This document shows, one piece after another, positions 24,216 to 32,319 of a stretch of DNA of 64,000 bases (its first letter is position 1; every line of letters begins with the position of its first letter). The translations under genes and the position numbers were made by a program. This DNA is from JAICXG01 sp036494545 (GTDB lineage Bacteria > Verrucomicrobiota > Verrucomicrobiia > Chthoniobacterales > UBA10450), in assembly GCA_036494545.1 (NCBI GenBank), contig DASXOB010000016.1, positions 62,001-126,000 on the forward strand. The letters run 5' to 3'. The notes beneath the pieces were generated by a model. That model saw only the letters and a list, made by a program, of their open reading frames with translations. It did not search any database and was not told where the DNA came from.

Positions 24216-26426
24216 ATGAACTTCACTATTTCTCATCACATTGCACACAACGTCCGAGGGCGACTTTTCGCCCTTCTTCTTCCGGTTATCGCTCTTGCCC
24301 TGACACCGGCCAGCGGCCAGATCGGGGCGGAAGCAAACCGAATCGCGACTGGATTGACCATCCCGCTCTACGTTTGTGCACCTCCGGGTGATACCGGACG
24401 CATTTTCGTGGCCGAACAGGGGGGCAAGATCAAGATCATCGACCTTACGAGCAACACCGTGCTTCCGACTCCATATCTGGATATTACAACTATAGTTGGT
24501 CAGGGCACCGGGACGGGTATTCTCGGCATGACCTTCGATCCGCATTATGCCACCAACGGTTATTTTTACGTCGCTTACACCACTAATTTTGGCGGTGTTT
24601 ATGATAAAGGCGTTTCCTACATCGCGCGATTTCAGGTGACTTCCGATCCCAACGTGGCCGACCCAGAGAGCCAAAAAGTGGTGATCAGCGCCGACCAACC
24701 CGATCACGATCATAACTTCGACTGGATCGGTTTTAGCCCGCGAGCTGGCGACGATAACAATCTGTACATCTGCTCCGGCGACGGCGGTCTAAAAGAGGAT
24801 GAAGGTTCCAGCGCCCCGCCAGGCGGTTTTGCACAAGACACGACGGTTCTCCTAGGCAAGATGCTACGCATCCACATAGAAGCCGACGGTAGCTATACGA
24901 TCCCGGCCAATAACCCTTTTGTCGGATCTGAAACAAACAAGCAGGAGATCTTTTGCTACGGCCTCCGAAATCCTTTTCGCGCAAGCTTTGACCTTCAAAA
25001 TGGCGACATGTTGATCGGAGACGTGGGCGAAACAGCGCGCGAAGAAGTAGACACACAACTCGGCTCAAACCCGGGCGGCGGAGAAAACTACGGCTGGCGT
25101 GTGCGCGAAGGTTCAGAGCAGAATAAGCATTTCCCCGACGACCCGCCGCCACCTAACGCCGTCGATCCGATTTACGACTATACTCACGGCACAATTGGCT
25201 CCTGCGTCATCGGTGGTTATATCTATCGAGGAAGTGTTACTGACCTAAAGAATCTCTACGTTTTTGGTGATTGCTTCGGACCGACGAGTGATTTCACGGG
25301 TCACGTTTTCACCCTTACTTACGCGAATGGAACAGCTTCTAACTTTACCGAAATCACCTCCCAGCTCTTCCCAACACGCATCGGCGGTTATACCTTGGGT
25401 GCGTTGACTTCGATGGGTGAGGATGATTCCGGGGAGCTATATCTCACCGATATCAACGGAAACGTCTTTCGGATCGTTCCCGCCGGTTCTTCTACTCCGA
25501 CGCCTACTCCAACCGCGACCCCGACACCTACAGCGACACCAACTCCTACTTTAACCCCGACACCTACCCCAACTCCCACAGCGACACCGACGCCGTCGCC
25601 CACACCGACTCCCACGCCTACGGCGACACCCACCCCATCACCGACACCGTTCTACCCAGTTCAGTTAGGCAATATCTCGACTCGACTGAGTGTAGGAACC
25701 GGTGATGACGTCCTAATTGGCGGCTTCATTGTCACCGGAACCCAATCGAAAGAGGTCGTTGTTCGCGCGCTTGGTCCCTCGCTTCCCGTCCCAGGAGGCC
25801 TGGCGGACCCGTTCCTGGAGTTACACGACCAGGATGGCGGACTTGTCGCGAAGAATGACAACTGGCGGGATGGCACGAAGATGCAAGCTATCATCGACAC
25901 GGGTCTCGCCCCGGCTAACGATTCTGAATCGGCAATTCTGATGACTCTTGCGCCGGGTGCTTATACCGCCATCGTCCAAGGAGTCGGCGGGGAAACTGGC
26001 GTCGCTCTGGTCGAGGTCTACGACGTGGATCGCACCGTAGATTCGAAGCTCGCTAACATCTCCACTCGAGGTCTGGTGCAAACCGGCGACGATGTGATGA
26101 TCGGCGGTGTAATTGTCCTCGGAACCGTGGATACCCAGGTCCTTCTTCGCGGTATCGGCCCATCGCTTACTGATCTTGGAGTTCCAGGCGCTCTAGAGGA
26201 TCCAGTGCTCGAGTTACATGATTCCAACGGCACGGTCATTCAGTCTAACGACAACTGGAAAGACTCTCAGGAGGCGGCGATTGAAGCCACTAAACTTGCA
26301 CCAACCAAAGATTCTGAGTCGGCTATTCTGACGACTCTGAGCCCGGGAACCTACACCGCCATTCTGAGTGGAAAGGCCGGCGGAACAGGCATCGGCCTGG
26401 TCGAGACCTATAACCTCAGTCCATAA
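24216..26426 (+). CDS. Secreted PQQ-type sugar (sorbosone) dehydrogenase-like protein with Thr-Pro linker and tandem beta domains
   Basis: 736 aa with a signal peptide (LFALLLPVIALALTPASGQ). Residues ~40-420 form a six-bladed beta-propeller of the glucose/sorbosone dehydrogenase family: PLYVCAPPGDTGRIFVAEQGG, GILGMTFDPHYATNGYFYV, DHDHNFDWIGFSPR and YGLRNPFRASFD. Residues ~426-482 are an almost pure Thr-Pro linker. Two copies of a ~115-residue domain follow, each beginning L-NISTR and containing IGG-I--G and GPSL, a module I associate with secreted Verrucomicrobia proteins. Function of those modules is unknown. Lower GC than its neighbours and no exact CGTTAGGC word. Confidence 0.85.
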   Translation: MNFTISHHIAHNVRGRLFALLLPVIALALTPASGQIGAEANRIATGLTIPLYVCAPPGDTGRIFVAEQGGKIKIIDLTSNTVLPTPYLDITTIVGQGTGTGILGMTFDPHYATNGYFYVAYTTNFGGVYDKGVSYIARFQVTSDPNVADPESQKVVISADQPDHDHNFDWIGFSPRAGDDNNLYICSGDGGLKEDEGSSAPPGGFAQDTTVLLGKMLRIHIEADGSYTIPANNPFVGSETNKQEIFCYGLRNPFRASFDLQNGDMLIGDVGETAREEVDTQLGSNPGGGENYGWRVREGSEQNKHFPDDPPPPNAVDPIYDYTHGTIGSCVIGGYIYRGSVTDLKNLYVFGDCFGPTSDFTGHVFTLTYANGTASNFTEITSQLFPTRIGGYTLGALTSMGEDDSGELYLTDINGNVFRIVPAGSSTPTPTPTATPTPTATPTPTLTPTPTPTPTATPTPSPTPTPTPTATPTPSPTPFYPVQLGNISTRLSVGTGDDVLIGGFIVTGTQSKEVVVRALGPSLPVPGGLADPFLELHDQDGGLVAKNDNWRDGTKMQAIIDTGLAPANDSESAILMTLAPGAYTAIVQGVGGETGVALVEVYDVDRTVDSKLANISTRGLVQTGDDVMIGGVIVLGTVDTQVLLRGIGPSLTDLGVPGALEDPVLELHDSNGTVIQSNDNWKDSQEAAIEATKLAPTKDSESAILTTLSPGTYTAILSGKAGGTGIGLVETYNLSP
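25494..25652 (+). repeat. Thr-Pro-coding tandem repeat
   Basis: Degenerate 6- and 12-bp units such as CCGACACCTACC encode the (TP)n linker. The opposite strand is also open and spells Gly-Val repeats, a shadow of the same repeat. Confidence 0.9.
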
Positions 26427-26543
26427 TCAGCGAGTGTGATTATCTATTTTAGACACAGCTAAGAACTATGTATCTATAGCTAGGCTAAGCCTTGCACGAG
26501 TCTCAATCTAACCGACATCGAAGAAAACAGTTGTCGGAGCTTT

Positions 26544-26911
26544 GATGGAACGAGTTGTCATTTCGGCGGCGTCTTCTTTCGGGCCGAGGATCCCCGCTTC
26601 GTTAGGCTAATGGTATCTCGAGCGTCTCGGGATGAGCATGGTGCCGGGGAATTTATGAAACAGAGCCCAGGGTCGCAGGAGGCAGGGCCGGCGATTTTCG
26701 CACCGTTCGAGAAGGATACGCAGTATTTCGGCAGCGCAGATCGGCAACGAATGGTCATCTTTCGCGCGCCTGATCTTGATGCGATCGTCGACTAGCTGCG
26801 CGCTACGAAAATCGAACTGGCGGAGCACGAAGATTATTCCAACTGCCGTTTCGCCCGTCTCTCTAATTCGCAAAGCCATCCAATCGAGGTCTGGGGCCAA
26901 ACTGATTACTC
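26544..26911 (+). pseudogene. Degenerate glyoxalase/VOC-family gene
   Basis: One frame carries two recognisable blocks of a VOC protein: HFGGVFFRAEDPR at 26559-26597, then, after a missing middle part, GPAIFAPFEKDTQYFG...MVIFRAPDLDAIVD. An in-frame TAG at 26793 replaces the expected Gln (DLDAIVD-Q-LRAT), and the frame continues with AEHEDYSNCRFARLSN and HPIEVWG to ~26911. A CGTTAGGC word (26600) sits exactly where the N-terminal block stops. No intact start is visible. The rest of the 26427-26982 gap shows nothing else I can support. Confidence 0.7.
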
Positions 26912-26982
26912 TGGACTAGGCCTCCACTTTTCCTGTTTTCCTGAGTTCCTGATTCGCTTAATCTTCTGCCGTGCAAAAGACA

Positions 26983-28011
26983 ATGCGCGCGCTCATGAAA
27001 AAGGAGGCCAAGCCAGGGCTTTGGCTGGAAGAAGTGCCGGTGCCCCTAGTTGGCGACGATGATGTGCTCATCCGGATCAAGAAGACTTCGATCTGCGGAA
27101 CCGATGTCCATATCTACAACTGGGACGCCTGGTCGCAAAAAACGATTCCAGTCCCAATGGTCGTCGGCCACGAATACGTCGGCGTCATCGAGCGAGTCGG
27201 CGCGCGCGTGCAGGGTTTCGCCCCGGGTGAACTCGTCACCGGCGAAGGCCACATCGTCTGCGGACACTGCCGCAACTGCCTCGCCGGACGGCGGCATCTG
27301 TGCCCAAACACGGAAGGCGTCGGCGTGAATCGGCAGGGCGCGTTCGCGGAGTTTCTCTCCATTCCCATGTCGAACGTCTGGCACGCTGACCCGAAGATTC
27401 CGCTCGAGGTACTGTCCTGTTTTGATCCGTTAGGCAACGCCACCCATACCGCGCTGTCCTTCGACCTGGTAGGCGAGGACGTGCTAATCACCGGTGCGGG
27501 TCCGATCGGTTGCATGGCAGCAGCGATTGCCCGGCACGCCGGAGCCCGCAACATTGTCATCACCGACGTAAATCCCTATCGCCTCGAGTTGGCGAAAAGG
27601 ATGGCGAATAACGTGCATGTGCTTGATGTGCGGAAAGGCGATCTCGCGAATGCGATGCAGGACTTGGGGATGAAAGAGGGTTTTGATGTCGCGCTCGAGA
27701 TGTCGGGCAGCCCAAAAGCGATGGCCGATCTACTGCCCGCGATGTTTCACGGCGGAAAGATTGCGTTATTAGGCATTATGCCAGACACGGCGGCGATCGA
27801 CTGGAATCTGGTTGTCTTCAACGGCCTAACGATCAAAGGAATCTACGGTCGGGAAATGTATGAGACGTGGTACAAGATGACGGCCATGATCCAGAGCGGC
27901 CTCGACATTTCGCCGGTCATCACTCACCGCTTTCCCTACACCGAATTTAAGGAAGCGATCGAACTGATGAAATCGGGTAACTCGGGAAAGATTGTGCTCA
28001 ACTGGTCATGA
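26983..28011 (+). CDS. tdh: L-threonine 3-dehydrogenase
   Basis: 342 aa from ATG 26983 (MRALMKKE), which aligns with the E. coli start; a GTG at 26971 would add four residues. Zinc-dependent medium-chain dehydrogenase: ICGTDVHIYNWD (catalytic zinc Cys), GHEYVG, structural-zinc CGHCRNCLAGRRHLC, and GAGPIGCMAAA for NAD. Oxidises threonine to 2-amino-3-ketobutyrate in the cytoplasm. The usual partner kbl is not adjacent. Two copies of the dispersed word lie inside (PLGN and LTI). Confidence 0.96.
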   Translation: MRALMKKEAKPGLWLEEVPVPLVGDDDVLIRIKKTSICGTDVHIYNWDAWSQKTIPVPMVVGHEYVGVIERVGARVQGFAPGELVTGEGHIVCGHCRNCLAGRRHLCPNTEGVGVNRQGAFAEFLSIPMSNVWHADPKIPLEVLSCFDPLGNATHTALSFDLVGEDVLITGAGPIGCMAAAIARHAGARNIVITDVNPYRLELAKRMANNVHVLDVRKGDLANAMQDLGMKEGFDVALEMSGSPKAMADLLPAMFHGGKIALLGIMPDTAAIDWNLVVFNGLTIKGIYGREMYETWYKMTAMIQSGLDISPVITHRFPYTEFKEAIELMKSGNSGKIVLNWS

Positions 28012-28044
28012 AACGGACGCGTTGTTGACGTTTCCAGTGGGGTT

Positions 28045-28070
28045 TGGCTCGACATCGGCCGAAATATAAT
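28045..28070 (+). promoter_or_regulatory. Possible promoter of the peptide-export operon
   Basis: TGGCTCG-ACAT-CGGC (28045-28059) keeps the invariant GG and GC of sigma54 promoters with the required 10-bp spacing, and the operon encodes a sigma54 activator. Alternatively TATAAT (28065-28070) with a weak -35 (TTTGGC) is a sigma70-type site. Start codon is at 28099. Confidence 0.35.
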
Positions 28071-28098
28071 ACGTTATCTCCAGAGCAACTATTCGGGG

Positions 28099-28980
28099 AT
28101 GACTGAGACTGCAATTATGGCAATCGACCACAAGGTCGTTTTCCTATGCGGCGGTCACGCTTTTGTTCTTGGCGACCTGCTCGATGCGGCGCTGTTTCGC
28201 GGAGAGCTGCAACCAGCCTGGAACAATCTTCTTCGACTTATCGCCGCCGAGCGGCGGGCCGATGAGCAAAAACTGGAATGCAGCGATGAAGCGATTGACG
28301 CCGCGGTCGAGCGGTTCCGTTACGAGCACGATCTCATTACCGCCGAAGAAACCGAGCAGTGGTTGAGCGATCGCGGCCTTTCGTTAGGCGATTTTGGCGC
28401 TTTTTTCGTCAGGCATTACTGGGCCGAGCAGGCGGATGACGACCTCGAGCCGGAGGCACAGGATTATTTGACTGCGCCTAACGAAATGCGCGAGTTGCTC
28501 ATCGCGGAATTGGTTCTCTCTCGCGAACTCGCGCACATGGCTGAATCCTTCAGCTGGCGCCTTGCTGCCGCGCGCGAAGCGGACGGAAAACAGGTCGATC
28601 CCGAACTTGTTGCCGCAGAAAAAACATGCTTTTTCGAGCGCACTTCAATTCCGGTCGAAATGCTGCTCGATTGGCTGACGAAAGTAGGACGCGACGAGTC
28701 CTGGTTTCGCGAAATGCTCACACTGGAGGCCATTTTTCGCCGCGATACCGGCGCACTTCTCTCCCCCCAGGCTTGTGAAAAGGAAATGGCTTCTTTGCGG
28801 CTCCCGCTTACCCGTTTCGAGATAGAAACTATCGAACTGGATTCGCTCGACGCCGCGCGCGAGGCGTTCCTTTGCGCACGCGATGACGGACTCGCCATGG
28901 AGGAAGTGGCGGCAGAAGGACGTTATCCGTTTCGGCAGACTGAGGTTTTGCTGGAGAGAATCCCGGAGAATTTGCAATAG
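28099..28980 (+). CDS. PpiC/SurA-like peptidylprolyl isomerase (foldase) of the export locus, ended by an in-frame amber codon
   Basis: 293 codons up to TAG at 28978. The protein is highly charged, lacks a signal peptide, and its C-terminal third (MLTLEAIFRR, SLDAAREAFLCARDDGLAMEEVA) resembles the SurA/PpiC-type foldases found beside peptidase-containing exporters. The same frame stays open after the TAG for 66 more codons with typical parvulin-like sequence, so full length would be 360 codons; homologous pattern suggests Gln (CAG) at the stop. First gene of the export operon; the following ABC gene starts at 29185. Confidence 0.7.
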   Translation: MTETAIMAIDHKVVFLCGGHAFVLGDLLDAALFRGELQPAWNNLLRLIAAERRADEQKLECSDEAIDAAVERFRYEHDLITAEETEQWLSDRGLSLGDFGAFFVRHYWAEQADDDLEPEAQDYLTAPNEMRELLIAELVLSRELAHMAESFSWRLAAAREADGKQVDPELVAAEKTCFFERTSIPVEMLLDWLTKVGRDESWFREMLTLEAIFRRDTGALLSPQACEKEMASLRLPLTRFEIETIELDSLDAAREAFLCARDDGLAMEEVAAEGRYPFRQTEVLLERIPENLQ

Positions 28981-29181
28981 AGGTTTCTTAGCGTTCATCC
29001 AGGCGACATCCTGGAACCGATTGGCCAGGGCGATACCTACCACGTCTGCCGCATCGTCAGCAAGGCCGAACCCGAGTTGTCCGATCCGACCGTGAAAGAG
29101 CGAGCCGCCCGGCAAATTCTCGATCGCCATCTGGCCGACCTGACGACGCGGCACATCCAGTGGAGGCTTCTTCTTGCCTAA
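28981..29181 (+). other. Detached C-terminal tail of the foldase gene, in frame after the amber codon
   Basis: RFLSVHPGDILEPIGQGDTY and HVCRIVSKAEPELSDPTVK continue the PPIase fold to a TAA at 29179-29181, which is part of a GCCTAACGA word. The continuous frame indicates a recent nonsense change, a sequence error or readthrough. Confidence 0.75.
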
Positions 29182-29184
29182 CGA

Positions 29185-32100
29185 ATGAAAGCGGCCGACG
29201 AAGATCTCCTGCGGCGCTCGTCGCTCATTCAGTTTTTGTCTGACGAAGTTTTCGACAAGCTGCGCGTACTTCTCCAGGAAGAACATTACGAGTTTGGTGA
29301 TTTGCTTGTTAGACAAGGCGATCTGGCCGATGCTTTTTATGTCCTGATTTCTGGCCGCGCCCGGGTCGTGAAGCAGGACCAGGCCGGCAACGAAATTGTG
29401 CTCGGCAGCCTTAAGCCGGGGGACAGTTTTGGCGAAGCTGCGCTCACCGAGGGCGGGACGAGGAACGCGACCGTGCGTTGCAGCACCGCCGTCGAAGCGC
29501 TGCGGCTCAGTCGCGACGATTTCCTCCAACTCTCCGAGCAAACGCCAGAGCTGAAACGCCACGTCCAGATGACGGCGCGGCATCGCGCCCTGCATGGATT
29601 CCTCTACGAATTCAGCAACTTTGGTCGTCTGCCGGTCCCAGCGCTGCGTGCGCTTGTGGAAAAGCTTACACCGGTCGAAGCCGCCAAAGGCGAAGCGATT
29701 ATTCGGGAAGGCGACCCGGCGGGTCCGATGTTTATCCTCGAGAAAGGCCGGGCGCGCGCCTTCCATTCCGATAATGGTTCGCAGCAGAATCTCGCCTTTT
29801 ACCGCGACGGTGACTTCTTCGGCGAACTCTCCATCCTAAATGGTTCCGCGCGCGCCGCGACGGTCGAAGCTTACAGCGATTGCCAACTGCTCGCGCTCGA
29901 ACCCGCGGCGGTACGCGACCTCAAACGCCGCTATCCAGAATTCGGCAAGTTAATGGAGGAGCGCCTCGCGCAGTATCAGGCGAGGACAGAAGCGCGCATT
30001 CCGCTGGACTTCACCGCTGAAATGCTGCCGGCAGAAATCGCAGCTCACGACAAGGTGGCCATCGACGACAAAGCCGCGTCCGATAAGACTACCGAGGGCG
30101 AAGATCCTTTCGCCGACGAGAGCGGTCTCTTTCGCAAAAGCAAAAAACGCATTCGCCGAATCGAGCACATCGAGCAGATCGACGAAATGGATTGCGGTGC
30201 CGCGAGCCTCGGCATGATCTGCCGTCACTTCGGCCGCAAGGTGAGCCTGGCACGGATTCGCCAACTTTGTCACACCTCCACAGACGGCACGAGTCTGAAA
30301 GCCATCTGCCGCGCCGCGACAGAGTTGGGACTCGCGGCGCGCGCACTCAAGGTTTCGTTGCGCAACCTCCCGCTGATGCCGCTACCGGCCATCGTTCATT
30401 GGGAAGGCAACCATTGGATGGTGCTCTACGACGTGACAAACGAATACGTCCGAGTGGCAGATCCGGCGCTTGGTTTGCGCAAGATTTCGAGACCCGAATT
30501 CGATCGGGGCTGGTCCGGCTACACCGCGCTTTTCGACTATACAATCGCGTTTGCTAACGCTCCGGAGAGTAAACCGACACTTGCCTGGATCCTGCCATTT
30601 CTTGCTCGGTTCAAGGCGATCTTCCTTCAGGTTCTGTTACTCGCCCTGGCAATCACCCTTCTCGAACTGCTCTTCCCAGTCTTCACCGAGATCGTGGTCG
30701 ACAAGGTGATCGTGGAGAAAAACGTCGGCCTCCTCGAAGTCATACTCCTCGGCATGGGCGTGGCGCTCTTTTTTCTTCAGGCTTCATCGCTTGCCCAGGA
30801 ATATCTGCTCTCCTTCGCCGCCGTCAGGCTCGATGCGGTGATCCTCGACTTTCTCAGCCGGCAGATGTTGTCGCTACCGATGAGTTACTTCACCAGCCGC
30901 CGAACGGGCGACATTCAACGCCGACTCGACGGGGCGCGACAGGTGCGCGAGTTCGCTGTGCATCACGGCATCAATGCGGTTCTCGCGCTCGTGCAATTGA
31001 TTGGGGCGCTCATCCTTATGGCGGTCTACAGCCCGATGCTCATGCTCGCCTTTCTTGCCACCACGCCACTTTATGGTGGGTTAATGTATTTTTCGCAAAA
31101 GGTCCTGCGTCCGCTTTTCGCCGAAGTCGAGGAGAGTCAGGGCAAGTATAGCTCGCATCAGATCGACGCGATCAAAGGCATAGAAGCAGTCAAGGCGGCC
31201 GCGGCCGAGAGTGTTTTTCGCGAGATGATGCTGAACGAATTCCTCGCTGTCTCGCGCAAGGTCTTTCGCAGCAGTTTCGTCGTCATGACTTACGACAGCG
31301 TGCTGCAAAGCATCGGACTTCTTTCGACGGCCATCTTTCTTTGGGTGGGCGCCACACAAGTAATGGCAGGCCATCTGAGCATCGGCGGGTTTGTCGCTTT
31401 CAGCGCGCTCACCGCCATGGCTTACGGCGGCATCCTGAGAACGTTAGGGGTGTGGGACAACATGCAGTTTGCCAACGTTCTTCTCAATCGGCTGAACGAC
31501 ATTTTCGAACAGGAACCGGAGCAGGGTCGCGATCGTTCACGCCTTGTGCCGGTGCATAGTTTGGAAGGCCGGATTCAACTGCGCGGCGTCAGTTTCAAAT
31601 ATGGTGGACCAGAAGCGCCCAACATTTTAACGGACATCAACCTCGACATCGCACCGGGACGAATGATTGCCTTTGTGGGGCGAAGCGGTTGCGGCAAGAC
31701 AACCTTGATCAAACTCATCGCGGGCCTGCTCGAGCCGACGGAAGGCACAATCCTTTTCGATAACACCGACTTGAAAACCTTGAATTATCGCGATGTGCGG
31801 CGCCACATCGGAATGGTCTTGCAGGAAAACCACATCTTTAACGAGTCGATCGCGCAAAATATTGCGTTCGGCGATTCGCAGCTCGACTTGGATCGTGTCC
31901 TCGCTGCCGCCCAGACCGCTGCCGCACACGACTTCATCATGCGCCTGCCGTTAGGATATGAGACGCGAATCGGCGAAAGTGGGCTCTCGCTTTCCGGCGG
32001 ACAAAAGCAGCGCATCGCAATCGCACGCGCGCTCTATAACAATCCGCCTATCTTGATTTTTGATGAAGCAACCAGCGCGCTGGACACCGAGTCAGAGCGC

Positions 32101-32298
32101 GCCATTCAGGATAACCTCAGCCGCCTCACGGCGGGTCGGACCACGATCGTGATTGCGCATCGTTTAAGCACGATTCGCGAAGCCGACTCCATTGTCGTTC
32201 TGGAGAAAGGCGCGATCGCCGAGGTCGGAAACCATGATCACCTCATGGCAGAGCGCGGTCTATACTTCTACCTCTCCAGCCAGCAACTTGGGATCTAG
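29185..32298 (+). CDS. Peptidase-containing ABC exporter with two cyclic-nucleotide-binding domains
   Basis: 1037 aa, much longer than a standard PCAT (~700 aa). Two tandem cNMP-binding-like domains cover residues ~12-125 and ~148-262 (FGEAALTEGG...RNATV; FGELSILNG-SARAATV). A C39 peptidase follows with its triad intact: Cys337 in EMDCGAASL, His410 in GNHWMVLYD and Asp426 in VADPALG. Six membrane helices occupy ~465-740, then the ATPase: Walker A GRSGCGKTT (832-840), LSGGQKQR, LIFDEATSALD and IVIAHRLST. C39 domains cut leaders after Gly-Gly during export; two Gly-Gly peptides are encoded 2.4 kb downstream. Starts 3 bp after the foldase tail. Cyanobacterial HetC-like exporters share this architecture. 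Confidence 0.93.
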   Translation: MKAADEDLLRRSSLIQFLSDEVFDKLRVLLQEEHYEFGDLLVRQGDLADAFYVLISGRARVVKQDQAGNEIVLGSLKPGDSFGEAALTEGGTRNATVRCSTAVEALRLSRDDFLQLSEQTPELKRHVQMTARHRALHGFLYEFSNFGRLPVPALRALVEKLTPVEAAKGEAIIREGDPAGPMFILEKGRARAFHSDNGSQQNLAFYRDGDFFGELSILNGSARAATVEAYSDCQLLALEPAAVRDLKRRYPEFGKLMEERLAQYQARTEARIPLDFTAEMLPAEIAAHDKVAIDDKAASDKTTEGEDPFADESGLFRKSKKRIRRIEHIEQIDEMDCGAASLGMICRHFGRKVSLARIRQLCHTSTDGTSLKAICRAATELGLAARALKVSLRNLPLMPLPAIVHWEGNHWMVLYDVTNEYVRVADPALGLRKISRPEFDRGWSGYTALFDYTIAFANAPESKPTLAWILPFLARFKAIFLQVLLLALAITLLELLFPVFTEIVVDKVIVEKNVGLLEVILLGMGVALFFLQASSLAQEYLLSFAAVRLDAVILDFLSRQMLSLPMSYFTSRRTGDIQRRLDGARQVREFAVHHGINAVLALVQLIGALILMAVYSPMLMLAFLATTPLYGGLMYFSQKVLRPLFAEVEESQGKYSSHQIDAIKGIEAVKAAAAESVFREMMLNEFLAVSRKVFRSSFVVMTYDSVLQSIGLLSTAIFLWVGATQVMAGHLSIGGFVAFSALTAMAYGGILRTLGVWDNMQFANVLLNRLNDIFEQEPEQGRDRSRLVPVHSLEGRIQLRGVSFKYGGPEAPNILTDINLDIAPGRMIAFVGRSGCGKTTLIKLIAGLLEPTEGTILFDNTDLKTLNYRDVRRHIGMVLQENHIFNESIAQNIAFGDSQLDLDRVLAAAQTAAAHDFIMRLPLGYETRIGESGLSLSGGQKQRIAIARALYNNPPILIFDEATSALDTESERAIQDNLSRLTAGRTTIVIAHRLSTIREADSIVVLEKGAIAEVGNHDHLMAERGLYFYLSSQQLGI

Positions 32299-32300
32299 GT

Positions 32301-32319
32301 TGCCTAACGATGCCTAACC
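32301..32319. repeat. Tandem GCCTAAC words at the exporter/HlyD junction
   Basis: GCCTAACG (32302-32309) is followed directly by a second, imperfect copy, GCCTAACC (32312-32319). The ATG of the HlyD gene (32310) lies between them, so the protein begins MPNQ. Confidence 0.85.

Noticed and set aside
25388..25633. Minus-strand Gly-Val repeat protein
   Set aside because: It is the antisense shadow of the Thr-Pro linker repeat.
26607..26900. Minus-strand ORF of 97 codons as a gene
   Set aside because: The plus strand carries recognisable VOC-family fragments here; the antisense frame has no family features.
28025..28070. TTGACG with TATAAT as a sigma70 promoter
   Set aside because: The spacing is about 34 bp, twice the usable distance.
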